A DNA stretch of 64,000 bases from Pseudomonas putida (GTDB taxonomy: Bacteria > Pseudomonadota > Gammaproteobacteria > Pseudomonadales > Pseudomonadaceae), in NCBI RefSeq assembly GCF_030159595.1, contig NZ_BSKJ01000005.1, positions 337,232 to 401,231 on the forward strand, read 5' to 3'. A program made the translations under genes and the position numbers. The number at the start of each line of letters is the position of its first letter. The first letter of the stretch is position 1. The notes beneath the pieces were generated by a model that was not told the origin of the DNA, did no database searches, and worked only from the letters and a program-made list of their open reading frames with translations. This document shows positions 33,918 through 42,352 of this stretch, piece after piece.

Positions 33918-35165
33918 ATGCTCGAAACCGCTGAAACCGATATCGCGGTGGTTGGCGCCGGCATTGTCGGCGTCGCTTGCGCCCTGCAACTGGCCCGTCA
34001 GGGCCGCCGAGTGCTGCTGGTCGACCGTCAGGCGCCCGGCCAGGGCGCATCCTATGGCAATGCCGGGCACCTGGCGACCGAGCAGGTGTTCCCGATCGCC
34101 GACCTGTCGATCCTCAAGCGCTTGCCGCGCATGCTGCTGGACCCGATGGGCCCGTTGCGCCTGGACTGGAAGTACCTGCCCAAGGCCATGCCGTGGTTCA
34201 CTCGCCTGCTGCTCAACCTGCGCCCGGCGCCGTTCCAGCGCAGCGTGGCCGGCATCCGCACACTGAACGAAGGCAGCCTGGGTGCCTGGCGGCGACTACT
34301 GGGCTCGATCGGGCGCAGCGAGCTGTTCCATGAAGATGGCTCGTTGCTGGTGTTCGAGAAGCCTGAATCACGCCAGGCCCTGGAGGCCTTGCGCGCACGC
34401 ATGCAACAGCAGGCGGTGCCGGTGGACTTCTGGTCGGCTGAGGCCGTACGCGAAGCGGCACCGCAGTTGAACCCGTCATTGCTGGGTGGGCTGTTCTTTC
34501 CGAAGACTGGTCATTTCATCGATCCGTACCGAGTGGTGTGCGAGCTGTTCGAAGCGGCCAAAGCCAGTGGCGTACGGTTTGCCCAGGCGCAGGTCGAGGG
34601 TGGCCGGTTGCACAGCGGCGGGGTCACCCTGGTCAGCGACCATGGCACGTTCAATTCCCGTCAGGTGCTGATCAGCTGTGGTGCGCACTCTGCGAAACTG
34701 ACCGCCGCTCTGACGGGCAAACGGGTGCCGCTGGACACGGAGCGCGGTTACCACCTGATGCTGCCGGGGGAGCATCAGCGCCTGCCGTTTGCGGTCACGT
34801 CGCTGGAACGCAAGTTCATCATGACGCCCATGGCCGACGGATTGCGCCTGGCCGGCACGGTGGAATTCGCCGGGCTGGAGGCACCGCCGAGCATGCAACG
34901 CGCCTGGCAGTTGCACCATTTGAGCAAGGGGTTGTTCCGGCAAGACTTGAATGCCGAAGGGGCTACGCCGTGGATGGGCTTCAGGCCTTCGTTGCCAGAC
35001 TCGTTGCCGGTGATCGACAGGGTGTGTGATGGGCGGGTGCTGTTGGCGTTTGGGCATCAGCATTTAGGGCTGACCCAGGCAGCGGTGACGGCGGAGTGGG
35101 TGGGGCGGTTGGCTGAGCTGGCCAGTGAGCCTGAGAGGGGGGCCTACCGGTTGGATCGGTTTTAG
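33918..35165 (+). CDS. lhpB: D-hydroxyproline dehydrogenase (FAD, single subunit)
   Basis: A 415-residue DAO-family flavoprotein. The FAD-binding motif is DIAVVGAGIVGVACALQLARQG (about residues 8-29), followed by GQGASYGNAG for the second FAD contact and a C-terminal GHQHLGLTQAAVTAEWVG helix. In this operon it oxidises cis-4-hydroxy-D-proline to 1-pyrroline-4-hydroxy-2-carboxylate. Only one subunit is encoded, unlike the three-gene form reported in some pseudomonads, so electrons probably go straight to the respiratory chain. It ends the operon, just before a terminator. Confidence 0.9.
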   Translation: MLETAETDIAVVGAGIVGVACALQLARQGRRVLLVDRQAPGQGASYGNAGHLATEQVFPIADLSILKRLPRMLLDPMGPLRLDWKYLPKAMPWFTRLLLNLRPAPFQRSVAGIRTLNEGSLGAWRRLLGSIGRSELFHEDGSLLVFEKPESRQALEALRARMQQQAVPVDFWSAEAVREAAPQLNPSLLGGLFFPKTGHFIDPYRVVCELFEAAKASGVRFAQAQVEGGRLHSGGVTLVSDHGTFNSRQVLISCGAHSAKLTAALTGKRVPLDTERGYHLMLPGEHQRLPFAVTSLERKFIMTPMADGLRLAGTVEFAGLEAPPSMQRAWQLHHLSKGLFRQDLNAEGATPWMGFRPSLPDSLPVIDRVCDGRVLLAFGHQHLGLTQAAVTAEWVGRLAELASEPERGAYRLDRF

Positions 35166-35171
35166 ATTCGA

Positions 35172-35188
35172 GGGCCGCTTTGCGGCCC
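35172..35188. terminator. GC hairpin between convergent lhpB and xenA
   Basis: GGGCCGC-TTT-GCGGCCC, starting 7 nt after the lhpB stop and 11 nt before the xenA stop. The hairpin is compact and bidirectional, but T-runs are poor, so termination strength is uncertain. Confidence 0.6.
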
Positions 35189-35198
35189 CCGGCATCAC

Positions 35199-36290
35199 TC
35201 AGCGATAGCGCTCAAGCCAGTGCGCATACGGCGCCGGCAAGGTCCAGGACGCTTTCTCCACCCCCAGCTCCTTGGCCGCAAAGTACGCCCAGTGCGGATC
35301 AGCCAAATGCGCACGCCCTACCGACACCAGGTCCAACTGGTTGGCCTGCAACGCGGCTTCAGCCAGTTGCGGCGTACCAAAGCCCCACGCCGAGGTCACC
35401 GGCAGCTTCGCCTCACGGCGCACACGCTCGGCAATCGGCCCCATGAACGCTGGGCCCCACGGGATGTTGGTCTCGGGAATGGTGAAACCGACACTCACGC
35501 TCAGCAGGTCCAGGCCACCCGCCTTGAAGCGGCGTGCCAGCTCGATCGACTCTTCCAGGGTCTGCTCGTCGCGGCCGTCGTATTCCAGCACACCAAAGCG
35601 TGCGGTCAGCGGCAGGTTTTCTGGCCACACCTCACGTACCGCTGCCAGGGTTTCCAGCAGGAAGCGACTGCGGTTGTCGAAGCTGCCACCGTAGGCGTCG
35701 GTACGCTTGTTGGAGTGCTCGGAGAAAAAGCTCTGGCCCAGGTAGCCATGGGCGAAGTGCAGTTCGATCCACTCGAAGCCGGCATCACGCGCACGGCGGG
35801 CGGCATCGACGAAGTCCTGCTTGACTCGGGCGATGTCGTCCAAGGTCATTTCGCGTGGCACTTTCGGCAGGTGCGCGCCAAAGGCAATGGCAGACGGGGC
35901 GATGGTGTCCCAGCCGCGCACGTCGTCGGCGGCAATGTGGTCGTCGCCCTCCCATGGGCGGTTGGCGCTGGCCTTGCGCCCGGCGTGGGCGATCTGGATG
36001 CCCGGCACAGAGCCTGCAGCCTTGATCGCCTGCACCACCGGCACGAAGGCCTGCGCGTGGGCATCGCTCCAGATACCGGCGCAACCGGGGGAGATGCGCC
36101 CTTCCGGTGCCACCGCCGTGGCTTCGACCACCAGCAGGCCGGCACCGCCACGGGCCAGCCCAGCGTAGTGCACATGGTGCCAGTCGTTGACCATGCCATC
36201 CTCGGCCATGTACTGGCACATCGGCGGAATGGCAATACGGTTACGCAGGGTGACGTCCTTGAGGGTGTACGGTTCGAACAATGCGGACAT
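35199..36290 (-). CDS. xenA: Xenobiotic reductase A (old yellow enzyme family)
   Basis: A 363-residue FMN enzyme that reduces activated C=C bonds, nitrate esters and nitroaromatics with NADPH. Cys25 in PPMCQYMAEDG, the residue that tunes the flavin, and HFAHGYLGQSFFSEHSN with the substrate-binding His and Tyr are present. Trp in the terminal YAHWLERYR is the active-site residue given by the partner subunit. The sequence is nearly that of the characterised P. putida XenA. ATG 36290 gives the known N-terminus MSALFEPYT. A divergent ArsR gene and a palindromic operator lie directly upstream. Confidence 0.96.
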   Translation of the reverse strand: MSALFEPYTLKDVTLRNRIAIPPMCQYMAEDGMVNDWHHVHYAGLARGGAGLLVVEATAVAPEGRISPGCAGIWSDAHAQAFVPVVQAIKAAGSVPGIQIAHAGRKASANRPWEGDDHIAADDVRGWDTIAPSAIAFGAHLPKVPREMTLDDIARVKQDFVDAARRARDAGFEWIELHFAHGYLGQSFFSEHSNKRTDAYGGSFDNRSRFLLETLAAVREVWPENLPLTARFGVLEYDGRDEQTLEESIELARRFKAGGLDLLSVSVGFTIPETNIPWGPAFMGPIAERVRREAKLPVTSAWGFGTPQLAEAALQANQLDLVSVGRAHLADPHWAYFAAKELGVEKASWTLPAPYAHWLERYR

Positions 36291-36320
36291 GGGAAACTCC
36301 GGATTCATCTGAATACTGTT

Positions 36321-36338
36321 GTTCGATCATAATCGAAC
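36321..36338. promoter_or_regulatory. Operator palindrome between xenA and arsR-type gene
   Basis: GTTCGAT-CATA-ATCGAAC, perfect 7-bp arms with a 4-bp spacer, 30 bp upstream of the xenA ATG and touching the first possible ATG of the divergent regulator. Size and form match ArsR-family operators, so one bound dimer could repress both genes. Confidence 0.6.
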
Positions 36339-36339
36339 T

Positions 36340-36675
36340 ATGGCAATTAATGAAACCCCCGTTATCATGTCGGTCATGCGAGCCTATAAACATCCCAACC
36401 CTGAAGACCTGATCCTTGAACGCTTGCTGTATGCGCTCAGCGACCCTGTACGCCTGGAAATCGTCCGCCACCTGGCAGGCGTGGCCGAAGCCAGCTGCGG
36501 CGAGCTGGACGGGGGCCGGCCGAAGTCAAGCATGTCCCATCACTTTCGAGTTTTGCGTGATGCGGGGCTGGTGCATACGCGTAATGTGGGGACGACCCAT
36601 ATGAATTCGCTGCGTAGCGACATACTGGACGAGCGGTTTCCGGGATTGTTGGGGTGCATCCTGCAGCAGCGGTAA
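36340..36675 (+). CDS. ArsR-family regulator, likely repressor of xenA
   Basis: A winged helix-turn-helix protein of 111 residues from ATG 36340. The DNA-binding core is LLYALSDPVRLEIVRHLAG, followed by SSMSHHFRVLRDAGLVHTRNVGT (ArsR recognition helix and wing). No metal-binding ELCVCDL motif is present, so it probably senses an organic ligand or a thiol modification; a single Cys lies in EASCGELD and another near the C-terminus (GCIL). No start has a good ribosome-binding site: 36340 touches the operator, while ATG 36367 and 36376 are alternatives giving shorter proteins. It is divergent from xenA. Confidence 0.82.
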   Translation: MAINETPVIMSVMRAYKHPNPEDLILERLLYALSDPVRLEIVRHLAGVAEASCGELDGGRPKSSMSHHFRVLRDAGLVHTRNVGTTHMNSLRSDILDERFPGLLGCILQQR

Positions 36676-36678
36676 TGC

Positions 36679-37290
36679 CTACTCCTTGAGCAGGGCAAAC
36701 CGGCACACCTGCCCTCCCCTAAGCATGCATTCCTCATGGCTGACATCAGCCCCGCCCAAGGCCCCGATCAGCGCCAGGTCCAGCTCACAGACCACCGGAT
36801 GCGCCTTGGCCAAATGATGGAATACACAATTGTGCGCGACGATCTCGGGTTCACCTGACGAGCGGAAGAACACCTGCGCCTCGTAACCGGCAGTGTTCAT
36901 GTGCTCGACAATGCGCGCTTCATCCACCACCTCATGTTCCAGGTCTGCGGCCAGCTTGCGCCCCAACTGACGCATCAGCGCGAGTAGCGCTTCTTGCCCG
37001 AGCAAGCCAGCCACTTCACCAATCAGCAGGTTGGCCAGCAGCGGGTACTGGCGGGGGAATTGCTCACGCGCCAGATCGGTCAGTTCGTGCAGCTGTTCCG
37101 GGCGCCGCCGGGTAGGCCGGGTAGCGCCCCGCTTGACCAGGCCATCACGCTCCAGCGCGGCCAGGTGCTGGCGCACCGCCGTGCGGGTGATGGCCAGGGC
37201 CTGCGCCAGGTCGTCGATGCTCATGCCGGCTGGCTGGTGCAATAACGCGTGGAGCAGGTCCTGTTGGGTACGGCCCAGGCCTTCGAGCAT
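36679..37290 (-). CDS. SufR-like winged-helix regulator with four-cysteine C-terminus
   Basis: A 203-residue protein. The N-terminal winged helix (residues 5-60: QQDLLHALLHQPAGMSIDDL, then ITRTAVRQHLAALERDGLV) is of the DeoR/ArsR-like type. The C-terminal part holds Cys155, Cys168, Cys188 and Cys196 in the order HNCVF, HPVVCELD, HEECML and GQVCRF. This resembles the Fe-S cluster domain of SufR and related regulators. It may sense iron, oxidants or cluster status. Its ATG overlaps the stop of the upstream secreted-protein gene (TGATG), so the two are coupled. No suf or isc genes are nearby. Confidence 0.75.
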   Translation of the reverse strand: MLEGLGRTQQDLLHALLHQPAGMSIDDLAQALAITRTAVRQHLAALERDGLVKRGATRPTRRRPEQLHELTDLAREQFPRQYPLLANLLIGEVAGLLGQEALLALMRQLGRKLAADLEHEVVDEARIVEHMNTAGYEAQVFFRSSGEPEIVAHNCVFHHLAKAHPVVCELDLALIGALGGADVSHEECMLRGGQVCRFALLKE

Positions 37291-37928
37291 CAGAACTTGC
37301 CCGGGAACTGCTTGACCAACGCCGCGGCCAGGGCGTCGGAGAGGGTCAGGATATGCTCGCGCATCATCCCCCAGGTACGCGCCTCACCTGCGTAATCACC
37401 GGCAGCCAGCTGATCGATCTGCGCCACATGGTGGCCGCCATGGGCGCTGAGCAGCGTCAGCAGGGTCGGCTCGGGCAGGTTCGGGTTGGCGTTGGCCAGG
37501 AACGCGGCGATAGCCTTGGCATTGCTGGTCAGCTCATCGACGGCGGCTTGCTGACCCTTCTTGTCCTTGGCCACGGTGGCATCGCTGTAGTGCTTGATCG
37601 CACCCCAGTGGCCGGCCAGCAGTTTCAGCAACTGGTCAGCAGCGGGTTGCCCATACAACGGCGCGATGCTGTTGGCGATTCGGGTGGCGTCGCTGACCAC
37701 CTCATTGGCGGCGACTTCAGCTTGTTTGGCGTTGCCGGCCTGGTTGGCTACGGCATAGTTACGAACCCAGAAGATATGCTCGACCCACAGGTCGCGCAGG
37801 GCCATGCGCGTGGTCATTGAAGCGGAATCTGCAGGTTTGGCGGCGGTGGGTGGGGTTGAGTAGCTCTGGCTCCATGCCGGCTGGGCGCACAGCGCGAGCA
37901 GCAGTAGTGCGGCAATCTTGATGTTCAT
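37290..37928 (-). CDS. Secreted helical protein of unknown function
   Basis: A 212-residue protein with a signal peptide (residues 1-20, ending AWS). The mature chain is predicted all-helical and carries histidine-aromatic clusters in three helices: LWVEHIFWVRNY, LLAGHWGAIKHYSDA and LLSAHGGHHVAQI. Such a pattern would suit a four-helix bundle holding metal or haem in the periplasm, but no family is recognised. The start has a GGAGG ribosome-binding site. It is translationally coupled to the SufR-like regulator downstream, suggesting a shared stress or metal signal. Confidence 0.75.
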   Translation of the reverse strand: MNIKIAALLLLALCAQPAWSQSYSTPPTAAKPADSASMTTRMALRDLWVEHIFWVRNYAVANQAGNAKQAEVAANEVVSDATRIANSIAPLYGQPAADQLLKLLAGHWGAIKHYSDATVAKDKKGQQAAVDELTSNAKAIAAFLANANPNLPEPTLLTLLSAHGGHHVAQIDQLAAGDYAGEARTWGMMREHILTLSDALAAALVKQFPGKF

Positions 37929-38040
37929 GACAGCACCCTCCTGGAGGGGATCGACTGACAAGATTAATTTAAGCATCAAAATATGTTTTTATTGGTCTCT
38001 CATCGGGTTTCCGATCAATGGCTCTCCTGTGCAGGCAACA

Positions 38041-38071
38041 AAAAAGCCACGAGGTCTCCCGCGTGGCTTTT
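38041..38071 (-). terminator. Terminator of mqo
   Basis: AAAAGCCACG (38042-38051) and CGTGGCTTTT (38062-38071) form a hairpin with loop AGGTCTCCCG. The A-run on the plus strand gives a U-run on minus-strand RNA. It lies 20 nt past the mqo stop. Confidence 0.85.
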
Positions 38072-38090
38072 CTGTCACAACTATGGCCAG

Positions 38091-39728
38091 TTACAGCGCC
38101 ATGTCGTTCTCGGGCTTGCTCTCAACCGGTTTGCTCACATCGCCACCGAAGTCAACGCTGGCGTCGATCACCGGCGGCTTCTCCAGCTGCAACATTTCAG
38201 CGGTGTAATTCCACTCTTTCTGGGTGGCCGCCGCCGAATCGTTCAGCTTGGTGCCGTAGCTCGGTACGATCTCTTTGATCTTGGCCTGCCACTCAGGAGT
38301 AGCAACCTTCTCCTTGAACACGGTTTCCAGCACGTTCAGCATGATCGGCGCAGCCGTCGAGGCGCCTGGCGATGCACCCAGCAGGCCGGCGATGGTGCGG
38401 TCTTGCGATGCCACCACTTCAGTGCCCAGCTTCAGCACACCGCCCTTCTCGGCATCACGCTTGATGATCTGCACACGCTGGCCGGCCTGCCACAGGCGCC
38501 AGTCTTCCTTCTTGGCATTCGGGAAGTAGGTGCGCAGGGCTTCGAAGCGGTCATCATCCGACAGCATCAGCTGGCCAGCGAGGTACTCGACCAGCGGGTA
38601 CTGCTCGATACCGACCTTGGTCATTGGCCACACGTTGTGGGTAGTGGTGCTGCTCAGCAGGTCCAGGTACGAGCCGTTCTTCAGGAACTTGGTCGAGAAG
38701 GTGGCGAACGGGCCAAACAGGATCACGCGCTTGCCGTCCAGCACGCGGGTGTCCAGGTGCGGTACCGACATGGGCGGTGCACCGGTCGAAGCAATACCGT
38801 AGGCCTTGGCCATGTGCTGCATGGCCACGGTCGGGTTCTCGGTCACAAGGAACGAACCACCCACCGGGAAACCGGCATATTCCTTGGCTTCCGGAATGCC
38901 CGACTTCTGCAGCAGCTTCAGTGCGCCGCCGCCGGCACCGATGAACAGGAACTTGGCGTCGGTGGCCGACTCGGTACCGTCCTTCAGGTTCTTGTACTCG
39001 ACGTGCCAGGAGCCGTCCTTGTTGCGGGTGATGTCCTGCACTTCGCTGGACAGCTTCAGGTCGAAGCCTTTCTGGGTTTGCAGGTGGCCAACGAACTGGC
39101 GGGTGATCTCGCCGAAGTTCACGTCGGTGCCGATCGGCGTCCAGGTCACGGCCAGCTTCTGGTTCGGGTCGCGGCCTTCCATCATCAGCGGGACCCACTT
39201 GGCGATCTGCGCGTGGTCCTCGGAGTACTGCATCGGGCGGAACAGCGGGCTGGCCTGCAGCGCGTCGTAGCGCTTCTTCAGGAACTTGATGTTGTCATCG
39301 CCCCACACGAAGCTCATGTGCGGGGTGGTGTTGATGAACGAGTGCGGGTTCTTCAGCACGCCCTGGCGTACCTGCCACGACCAGAACTGGCGGGAAATCT
39401 GGAAGGCTTCGTTGATTTCGATGGCCTTGGCGATGTTGACGTTGCCGTCTTTGTCTTCCGGGGTGTAGTTCAGCTCGGCCAGCGCGGAGTGGCCGGTACC
39501 GGCGTTGTTCCAGCCGTTGGAGCTTTCTTCAGCCACGCCATCCAGGCGCTCGACCATTTCCATCGACCAGCTTGGCTCCAGCTCGTGCAGCCACACGGCC
39601 AACGTGGAGCTCATGATGCCGCCGCCGACCAGCAGCACGTCTACTTTCTTGGTTTCTGCGGCGTGCGCTTGCATGACGCTTGCAGCGACAGCCAGACCCA
39701 GCAAGGTCTTGCCAGCTTTCTTGAACAT
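38091..39728 (-). CDS. mqo: Malate:quinone oxidoreductase with N-terminal signal-like segment
   Basis: A 545-residue FAD enzyme that oxidises malate to oxaloacetate and reduces quinone. The FAD motif [19 protein letters not shown] starts near residue 29, preceded by 24 residues ([20 protein letters not shown] then AHA) that look like a Sec signal peptide. A 15-20 residue C-terminal extension ends ENDMAL. Usual Mqo proteins start directly at the FAD motif and are cytoplasmic-face peripheral. This paralogue may therefore work on the periplasmic side, or the segment may act as a membrane anchor. It is probably monocistronic with its own terminator. Confidence 0.9.
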   Translation of the reverse strand: MFKKAGKTLLGLAVAASVMQAHAAETKKVDVLLVGGGIMSSTLAVWLHELEPSWSMEMVERLDGVAEESSNGWNNAGTGHSALAELNYTPEDKDGNVNIAKAIEINEAFQISRQFWSWQVRQGVLKNPHSFINTTPHMSFVWGDDNIKFLKKRYDALQASPLFRPMQYSEDHAQIAKWVPLMMEGRDPNQKLAVTWTPIGTDVNFGEITRQFVGHLQTQKGFDLKLSSEVQDITRNKDGSWHVEYKNLKDGTESATDAKFLFIGAGGGALKLLQKSGIPEAKEYAGFPVGGSFLVTENPTVAMQHMAKAYGIASTGAPPMSVPHLDTRVLDGKRVILFGPFATFSTKFLKNGSYLDLLSSTTTHNVWPMTKVGIEQYPLVEYLAGQLMLSDDDRFEALRTYFPNAKKEDWRLWQAGQRVQIIKRDAEKGGVLKLGTEVVASQDRTIAGLLGASPGASTAAPIMLNVLETVFKEKVATPEWQAKIKEIVPSYGTKLNDSAAATQKEWNYTAEMLQLEKPPVIDASVDFGGDVSKPVESKPENDMAL

Positions 39729-39980
39729 TGATCAATTCCAGTGAGGAGAACAGAGGGCGGGCCTGTGGCTGGCCCAGGTGTCACATGTTCTTCAGCGCAG
39801 GCTTGTTGTTGATCATTGTTCAGCAGCCAGAGAACCAGAAAACGACCCAGCCCTTTGTCGAATTGACCGACAACGCTGAATCGTTTTTCTGATTGTATAT
39901 GAAATGCCAGCACAAACAAATTGCCCGCCCAGGCGTCAAGACGACGGTTTGCCCCAGCGGCAGATTGTCACGCCAAAAAC
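39729..39980. other. Non-coding region upstream of mqo
   Basis: About 250 bp with no credible gene on either strand. It should contain the mqo promoter. AT-rich stretches near 39870-39905 could hold it, but no convincing -35/-10 pair or operator was identified. Confidence 0.5.
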
Positions 39981-40012
39981 AAAAGCCCCCGGCCATGTAC
40001 ATGACCGGGGGC
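39981..40012 (-). terminator. Terminator of the YhfL-like lipoprotein gene
   Basis: GCCCCCGG (39985-39992) and CCGGGGGC (40005-40012), with CCATGTACATGA between them, form a strong hairpin. The preceding AAAA on the plus strand gives a short U-run in minus-strand RNA. It lies 44 nt past the lipoprotein stop. Confidence 0.75.
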
Positions 40013-40055
40013 CTTGGATCACGCCGCAAGCGTCGCGATCAGGGTACCGCCAAGA

Positions 40056-40247
40056 TTACTGCTGCTGAGGCAGTTTATCGATCGGGCCGCAGCCACCGAT
40101 GATCTTGGAGATCGAAACCGAAGGGTGGAACAGGTAGTCGTAGGTGCAGTTTTTAGGCTGGTTGTAAACCTGGCCAGTGCAACCCGACAGCAGGGCAACA
40201 CCCGAAACAACAGCAACGGCTACGGTGGCCTTGAACAGCTTTTTCAT
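40056..40247 (-). CDS. YhfL-type small lipoprotein (DUF4223)
   Basis: A 63-residue lipoprotein. The signal peptide ends in the lipobox LLSGC, giving a lipidated Cys near residue 23. The mature part, NCTYDYLFHPSVSISKIIGGCGP, closely matches E. coli YhfL, including the two further cysteines that may form a disulfide. The function of the family is unknown. AAAGGA precedes the ATG at 40247. It has its own terminator and stands alone between mqo and the LysE-type exporter. Confidence 0.88.
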   Translation of the reverse strand: MKKLFKATVAVAVVSGVALLSGCTGQVYNQPKNCTYDYLFHPSVSISKIIGGCGPIDKLPQQQ

Positions 40248-40437
40248 TACTAAGTCCTTTAAATAAATCATCTTCGGCCATCGTCTGATGGCGGCGGGAT
40301 GATACAGAAATCGGGCATTGGATCCAAGTCGCGCTGGGCAATGATGAATTGCGAATGTGCAACAACAGGTTGTAAAGCATGCAGTTGGCGACGATAGTCA
40401 TGAACTCCGCCTTTGCACTGCCCAACAGGAGTTCACC

Positions 40438-41055
40438 ATGCTCGGCGTCACCGACTACGGCGCATTCGTCATCGCCTTCATCATTCTTCTGGCCATCCCC
40501 GGCCCGGGCAATTTCGCGCTGATTACCGCCACCGGCAAGGGCGGTATCAAGGCAGGACTGGCCGCGACCTGTGGGGTGATCGTAGGCGACCAGGTGCTGT
40601 TATGGCTGGCGGTAGCCGGCGTCGCCACCTTGCTGGCCACCTACCCTGCGGCCTTCCACATCGTGCAATGGGCCGGCGCCGCGTACCTGGCCTACCTGGG
40701 CCTGCGCATGCTGCTGAGCAAACCGGGTGACGCACCGCGCGCCAGCCGCATGGACAACGGCCAGTACCTGCGCCAGACCATGTTGATCACCCTGCTCAAC
40801 CCCAAGGCGATCATGTTCTACATGGCATTCTTCCCGCTGTTCATCGACCCGGTGAAGCATCAGGGGCTGGTGACCTTCGGCTTCATGGCCGCCACTGTGG
40901 CGGTGGTGACTTTCCTGTACGGGTTGATTGCCGTGGTGCTGACCCACCGGCTGGCCGAACGCATGCGCGCCAACCCTCGGATTACCAATATGTTCGAGCG
41001 GCTCGCCGGCGCTTGCCTGGTAGGGTTCGGCATCAAGCTGGCGGCAATGCGCTGA
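40438..41055 (+). CDS. LysE/RhtB-family amino acid exporter
   Basis: A 205-residue membrane protein with six predicted helices. It shows the family signature AIPGPGNFALITATGKGGIKAG near the N-terminus, the GAAYLAYLGLRML helix and the LLNPKAIMFYMAFFPLFID motif. These proteins export amino acids or homoserine lactone-type compounds; the substrate is not deducible. ATG 40438 has an AGGAG site. It ends just before a bidirectional terminator. Confidence 0.88.
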   Translation: MLGVTDYGAFVIAFIILLAIPGPGNFALITATGKGGIKAGLAATCGVIVGDQVLLWLAVAGVATLLATYPAAFHIVQWAGAAYLAYLGLRMLLSKPGDAPRASRMDNGQYLRQTMLITLLNPKAIMFYMAFFPLFIDPVKHQGLVTFGFMAATVAVVTFLYGLIAVVLTHRLAERMRANPRITNMFERLAGACLVGFGIKLAAMR

Positions 41056-41078
41056 CACCGCTGACTCGCAGAATTGAA

Positions 41079-41113
41079 AAAGCCCCCGGCAACTTATCGT
41101 TCCCGGGGGCTTT
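41079..41113. terminator. Bidirectional rho-independent terminator
   Basis: AAAGCCCCCGG (41079-41089) and CCGGGGGCTTT (41103-41113), with A-run before and T-run after. It serves both the LysE-type gene (plus) and the envelope operon (minus). Confidence 0.88.
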
Positions 41114-41133
41114 GTTTATCAACGATCAACCCA

Positions 41134-42342
41134 TCAATTGGTTTCCAGTTGATACGCCTTGCTCACGAACAACGCCGCAAACAGGCTCTTGCCTTCCTTG
41201 AAGGTGTACTGCTCTTCAAACTTGCCATCCTCGACCAGCCTCTGCCCGATGGCACATTCCGAGTCGCTGTGGTTCTTGCCCTTGGCACCGAAGTCACTGC
41301 TCCACGTCGACAGCCCGACCTGTTCACAGAAGGCGGCGAACTTCGCCTTCGGTACATTCTGCTGGTAGTCGCTGTAAGCCTCTTTTAGCGGTTTGAAGCC
41401 CTTGTAGCTCACGGTGTAGTTCTCCACCTTGGCCTTGCGTGCAAAACCACTCACCGCCTCGACCAGTACAGCCTGGCCGCTGTACGAGCTGTACGCCCCG
41501 ATCAGCATGGCGCTCAGTGCACTCTTGAGCTGGGTTTCGACATCGTCGAGCTCCGGCAGTGACTGGAACTCGGCCTTGCGCACGATCTCACCTACCTTGG
41601 AGCCGTCGTTGCGGTGGGTCACGACGAACTCCATCGAGCCTTCACCGTCGCTGGAGCGCTTGAGGGTGAAGTCCACGTCTACCGTGGTGCCGAAATCACC
41701 CGTGCTGCTGACCAGAAACGCGCCGGTCATTGGCTGACGCACCGCCATGTTGCTACCCCAGTCGAAGTCGGACTGGGTGGCCCGGCCATTGGCGGCCAGT
41801 TCGGCACGCGGCTGGATCTCGTCGCTGACATCAGACACCAGCACCACTTCGGCACCCTTGCTGGCCACGAAAGGGTTGCCCATCTGCATACCAAGCAGCT
41901 GGATGTGGATCGTGCCGTCCTTGCTGTCACCATCGTGCGCCAGCTTCAGCGCATCGGCCTTCAGGTAGACGCCTGCAACGTTGCCGCTGGCGTTGAGCTG
42001 GTACTTGGCCCAGCCGGCCAGGCCTTCTTCCACCGAGCTACCGCGAACCGACTCCATCAGGCCCGTCAGGCCACGCATGAACTGCTGGGCACCGTTGGTC
42101 TGCGCGGCCGCCACGCGGATCTCAGGGTCAGCGACGGTGAGGTTGCCAGAGAACGCCGAGTAGGAAATGTCACCTTCAGACAGCACGTCCTCAAGGAAGT
42201 AGCGCTCCTTGAAGTCATCGTAGTAGGCCATCGCAGCCTTCTTGCCCGAGCTGGACAGCATCGCGTAGCCACCGCCGAGCACCAGCACCGCTGCGGCCAC
42301 ACCGCCAATCAGCAGCTGCTTCTTGTTCATCTGTTTGATCAT
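41134..42342 (-). CDS. Membrane-anchored periplasmic protein, DUF945/YdgA-like
   Basis: A 402-residue protein with one N-terminal transmembrane anchor (about residues 8-25) and a large periplasmic part. DISYSAFSGNLTVADPEIRV near residue 58 resembles the repeated beta units of DUF945/AsmA-like proteins. Two cysteines near the C-terminus (FCEQVG and SECAIG) could form a disulfide. It is the third gene of a compact operon, 10 nt after a large Ala/Pro-linker protein gene. The start has GAGG upstream. A DUF945 paralogue is at 56.9 kb. The role is unknown; envelope maintenance is a guess. Confidence 0.68.
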   Translation of the reverse strand: MIKQMNKKQLLIGGVAAAVLVLGGGYAMLSSSGKKAAMAYYDDFKERYFLEDVLSEGDISYSAFSGNLTVADPEIRVAAAQTNGAQQFMRGLTGLMESVRGSSVEEGLAGWAKYQLNASGNVAGVYLKADALKLAHDGDSKDGTIHIQLLGMQMGNPFVASKGAEVVLVSDVSDEIQPRAELAANGRATQSDFDWGSNMAVRQPMTGAFLVSSTGDFGTTVDVDFTLKRSSDGEGSMEFVVTHRNDGSKVGEIVRKAEFQSLPELDDVETQLKSALSAMLIGAYSSYSGQAVLVEAVSGFARKAKVENYTVSYKGFKPLKEAYSDYQQNVPKAKFAAFCEQVGLSTWSSDFGAKGKNHSDSECAIGQRLVEDGKFEEQYTFKEGKSLFAALFVSKAYQLETN

Positions 42343-42352
42343 GGTGTTTGCC

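Noticed and set aside
31258..34050. Minus-strand reading frame of 930 codons across the hydroxyproline genes
   Set aside because: It runs antisense through two well-identified enzymes and their intergenic hairpin, and the product is low-complexity without any family motif.
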